NCBI GenBank assembly: GCA_963820375.1
Contig: CAWFZX010000032.1
Coordinates: 310,001-374,000 of the forward strand
Direction of reading: 5' to 3'
From: AWTP1-13 sp963820375
GTDB taxonomy: Bacteria > Pseudomonadota > Alphaproteobacteria > Rhizobiales > Hyphomicrobiaceae
Length of the DNA: 64,000 nt
Positions 62,988 to 64,000 of the stretch are shown here, piece after piece. Positions within the stretch are counted from its first letter, which is position 1, and each line of letters begins with the position of its first letter. The position numbers and the translations under genes were made by a program. The notes under the pieces are model-generated. The model ran no database searches. It was not told the origin of the DNA and worked only from the letters and a program-made list of their open reading frames with translations.

Positions 62988-64000
62988 ATGGCGAGAGCGA
63001 AGGCGGGCCAGAACGAGGATCGCGAGGCATTCGCCAAGCGACCGGAGACCATCGGCAAGCTAGCGGCCAAGGCACCCCAAACCGGAGAGGAGTACCTGCA
63101 ATCTCTCAAGGATGGGCGCACCGTCTATATCTACGGTGAGCGCGTTGGCGACGTTACGACCCATCCGGCTTTCCGCAATACCGCGCGCATGGTCGCTCGC
63201 CTCTACGATGCGCTGCACGACCCCAAGCGCAAGTCCCGGCTGTTGCTGCCGACCGACACCGGCAATGGTGGCATGACGCACGCCTTCTTCAAGGCGCCCA
63301 AGAGCGTCGACGACCTCATCGCCGGACGCAACGCCATTGCCGATTGGGCGAGAATTACCTACGGCTGGATGGGTCGCTCGCCGGACTACAAGGCCGCCTT
63401 CCTCGCCACGCTGGGCGCCAATGCCGACTTCTATGATCCCTATCAGGAGAATGCGCGCCGCTGGTACACATTTAGCCAGGAGCGCATGCCCTTCATCAAC
63501 CACGCGATCATTCATCCGCCCGTCGACCGAGACCGGCCACCCAGCGAAGTGGTCGACGTGTGCGCCCATGTGGAGAAGGAGACGGATGCCGGTATCGTCG
63601 TGTCCGGCGCCAAGGTCGTAGCCACCGGCTCGGTGCTTACCAACTACACGTTTGTCGCCCACCACGGCTTGATCCCGCTACAGGACAAGAAGTTCGCTTG
63701 CGTCTTCATGGTGCCTACCAACGCGCCGGGGGTGAAGTTCATCTGCCGTACGTCCTATGAGATGACCTCTACGGCAATGGGCAGCCCCTTCGACTATCCG
63801 TTGTCCTCACGCATTGACGAGAACGATGCCGTGTTCATCATGGACAAGGTGCTGGTCCCCTGGGAGAACGTGTTCGTCTACGGCGACATCGAGAAAGCGA
63901 ACAATTTCTTCCCGCGCACGGGTTTCCTGCCGCGCTTCGTCGTGCACGGATGCACACGGCTTGCGGTGAAGCTCGACTTCATCGCCGGCTTGTTGCTGAA
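62988..64000 (+). CDS. 4-hydroxyphenylacetate 3-hydroxylase family protein (partial, runs off the window)
   Basis: The frame is open from ATG 62988, preceded by GGGAGGACAAGGGG, to the window's end (337 codons seen; family members have about 480-520). RTGEEYL-like PQTGEEYLQSLKDGRTVYI opens the family's N-terminal domain; HPAFRNTARMVARLYD, ARITYGWMGRSPDYKAAF, NHAIIHPPVDRDRP and DKVLVPWENVFVYGD are all diagnostic of HpaB/PvcC-type flavin-dependent monooxygenases. They hydroxylate phenols with reduced flavin supplied by a separate reductase; other members are dehydratases or pyrrole hydroxylases, so the reaction is not fixed. Next to IclR and Liv3 it suggests uptake and oxidation of an aromatic compound. 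Confidence 0.9.
   Translation, partial: MARAKAGQNEDREAFAKRPETIGKLAAKAPQTGEEYLQSLKDGRTVYIYGERVGDVTTHPAFRNTARMVARLYDALHDPKRKSRLLLPTDTGNGGMTHAFFKAPKSVDDLIAGRNAIADWARITYGWMGRSPDYKAAFLATLGANADFYDPYQENARRWYTFSQERMPFINHAIIHPPVDRDRPPSEVVDVCAHVEKETDAGIVVSGAKVVATGSVLTNYTFVAHHGLIPLQDKKFACVFMVPTNAPGVKFICRTSYEMTSTAMGSPFDYPLSSRIDENDAVFIMDKVLVPWENVFVYGDIEKANNFFPRTGFLPRFVVHGCTRLAVKLDFIAGLLL

Noticed and set aside
1..64000. tRNA, rRNA, CRISPR, prophage or insertion sequence
   Set aside because: No T-loop-like GGTTCGAATCC pattern, regularly spaced repeats, or transposase or integrase motifs were seen in any gap.

Overview
The window is a high-GC chromosomal segment of an alphaproteobacterium, most likely of the order Hyphomicrobiales (Rhizobiales: Bradyrhizobiaceae/Xanthobacteraceae-like). 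The basis is a GapR (DUF2312) gene, HWE-type and HDLRQP-type histidine kinases, a DUF2188 protein, a TAXI-type TRAP transporter and several Liv-type ABC systems. I saw no tRNA, rRNA, CRISPR array, intact insertion sequence or phage module. All taxonomy and function is by recognition of sequence patterns; no search was run.

Layout. 1-5.3 kb: end of a PRC-barrel gene, a TRAP permease plus TAXI binding protein (minus), and a divergent MetE-like zinc methyltransferase. 5.3-11 kb: a maleate-isomerase-like protein lacking the usual cysteines, then a complete plus-strand livKHMGF operon (Liv1). 11-21 kb: ABC1-family kinase-like protein, MFS permease, Kup potassium transporter, M3 oligopeptidase, an orphan sigma-54 response regulator and a DUF882 exported protein. 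21-37 kb: GapR, a radical SAM protein, three histidine kinase/response regulator pairs all arranged tail-to-tail, a BacA/YddA-like ABC exporter-type protein, a YedK/HMCES protein and small genes, with gene-poor stretches. 37-48.5 kb: a CoA-transferase, then a nine-gene plus-strand cluster (amidohydrolase, atypical SDR, acyl-CoA synthetase, Liv2 = livKHMGF). 49-56 kb: SLC13-type permease with RCK_C domains, a Tyr/Pro-rich exported protein, a frameshifted multicopper oxidase and an exported lectin-like protein. 56.7-64 kb: a minus-strand livK-G-F-H-M operon (Liv3) divergent from a frameshifted IclR regulator, followed by a 4-hydroxyphenylacetate-3-hydroxylase-family gene that runs off the window.

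How it fits together. The window is rich in scavenging of small organic acids or amides: one TRAP and three Liv ABC systems, each placed beside catabolic enzymes rather than amino-acid genes. The clearest modules are 40462-48535 (uptake plus CoA activation plus two enzymes of unknown step) and 56695-64000 (uptake plus flavin-type hydroxylase under an IclR regulator). For the latter, two near-identical inverted operator-like sites flank the regulator gene: an 18-bp motif at 61966-61983 and, inverted, at 62941-62958.

Oddities: an SDR without the catalytic Tyr and Lys, a LivM with a long basic N-terminal extension, and three coding sequences (multicopper oxidase, IclR, a small ORF) each broken by a single extra base next to an identical base, which may be sequencing error or recent decay.
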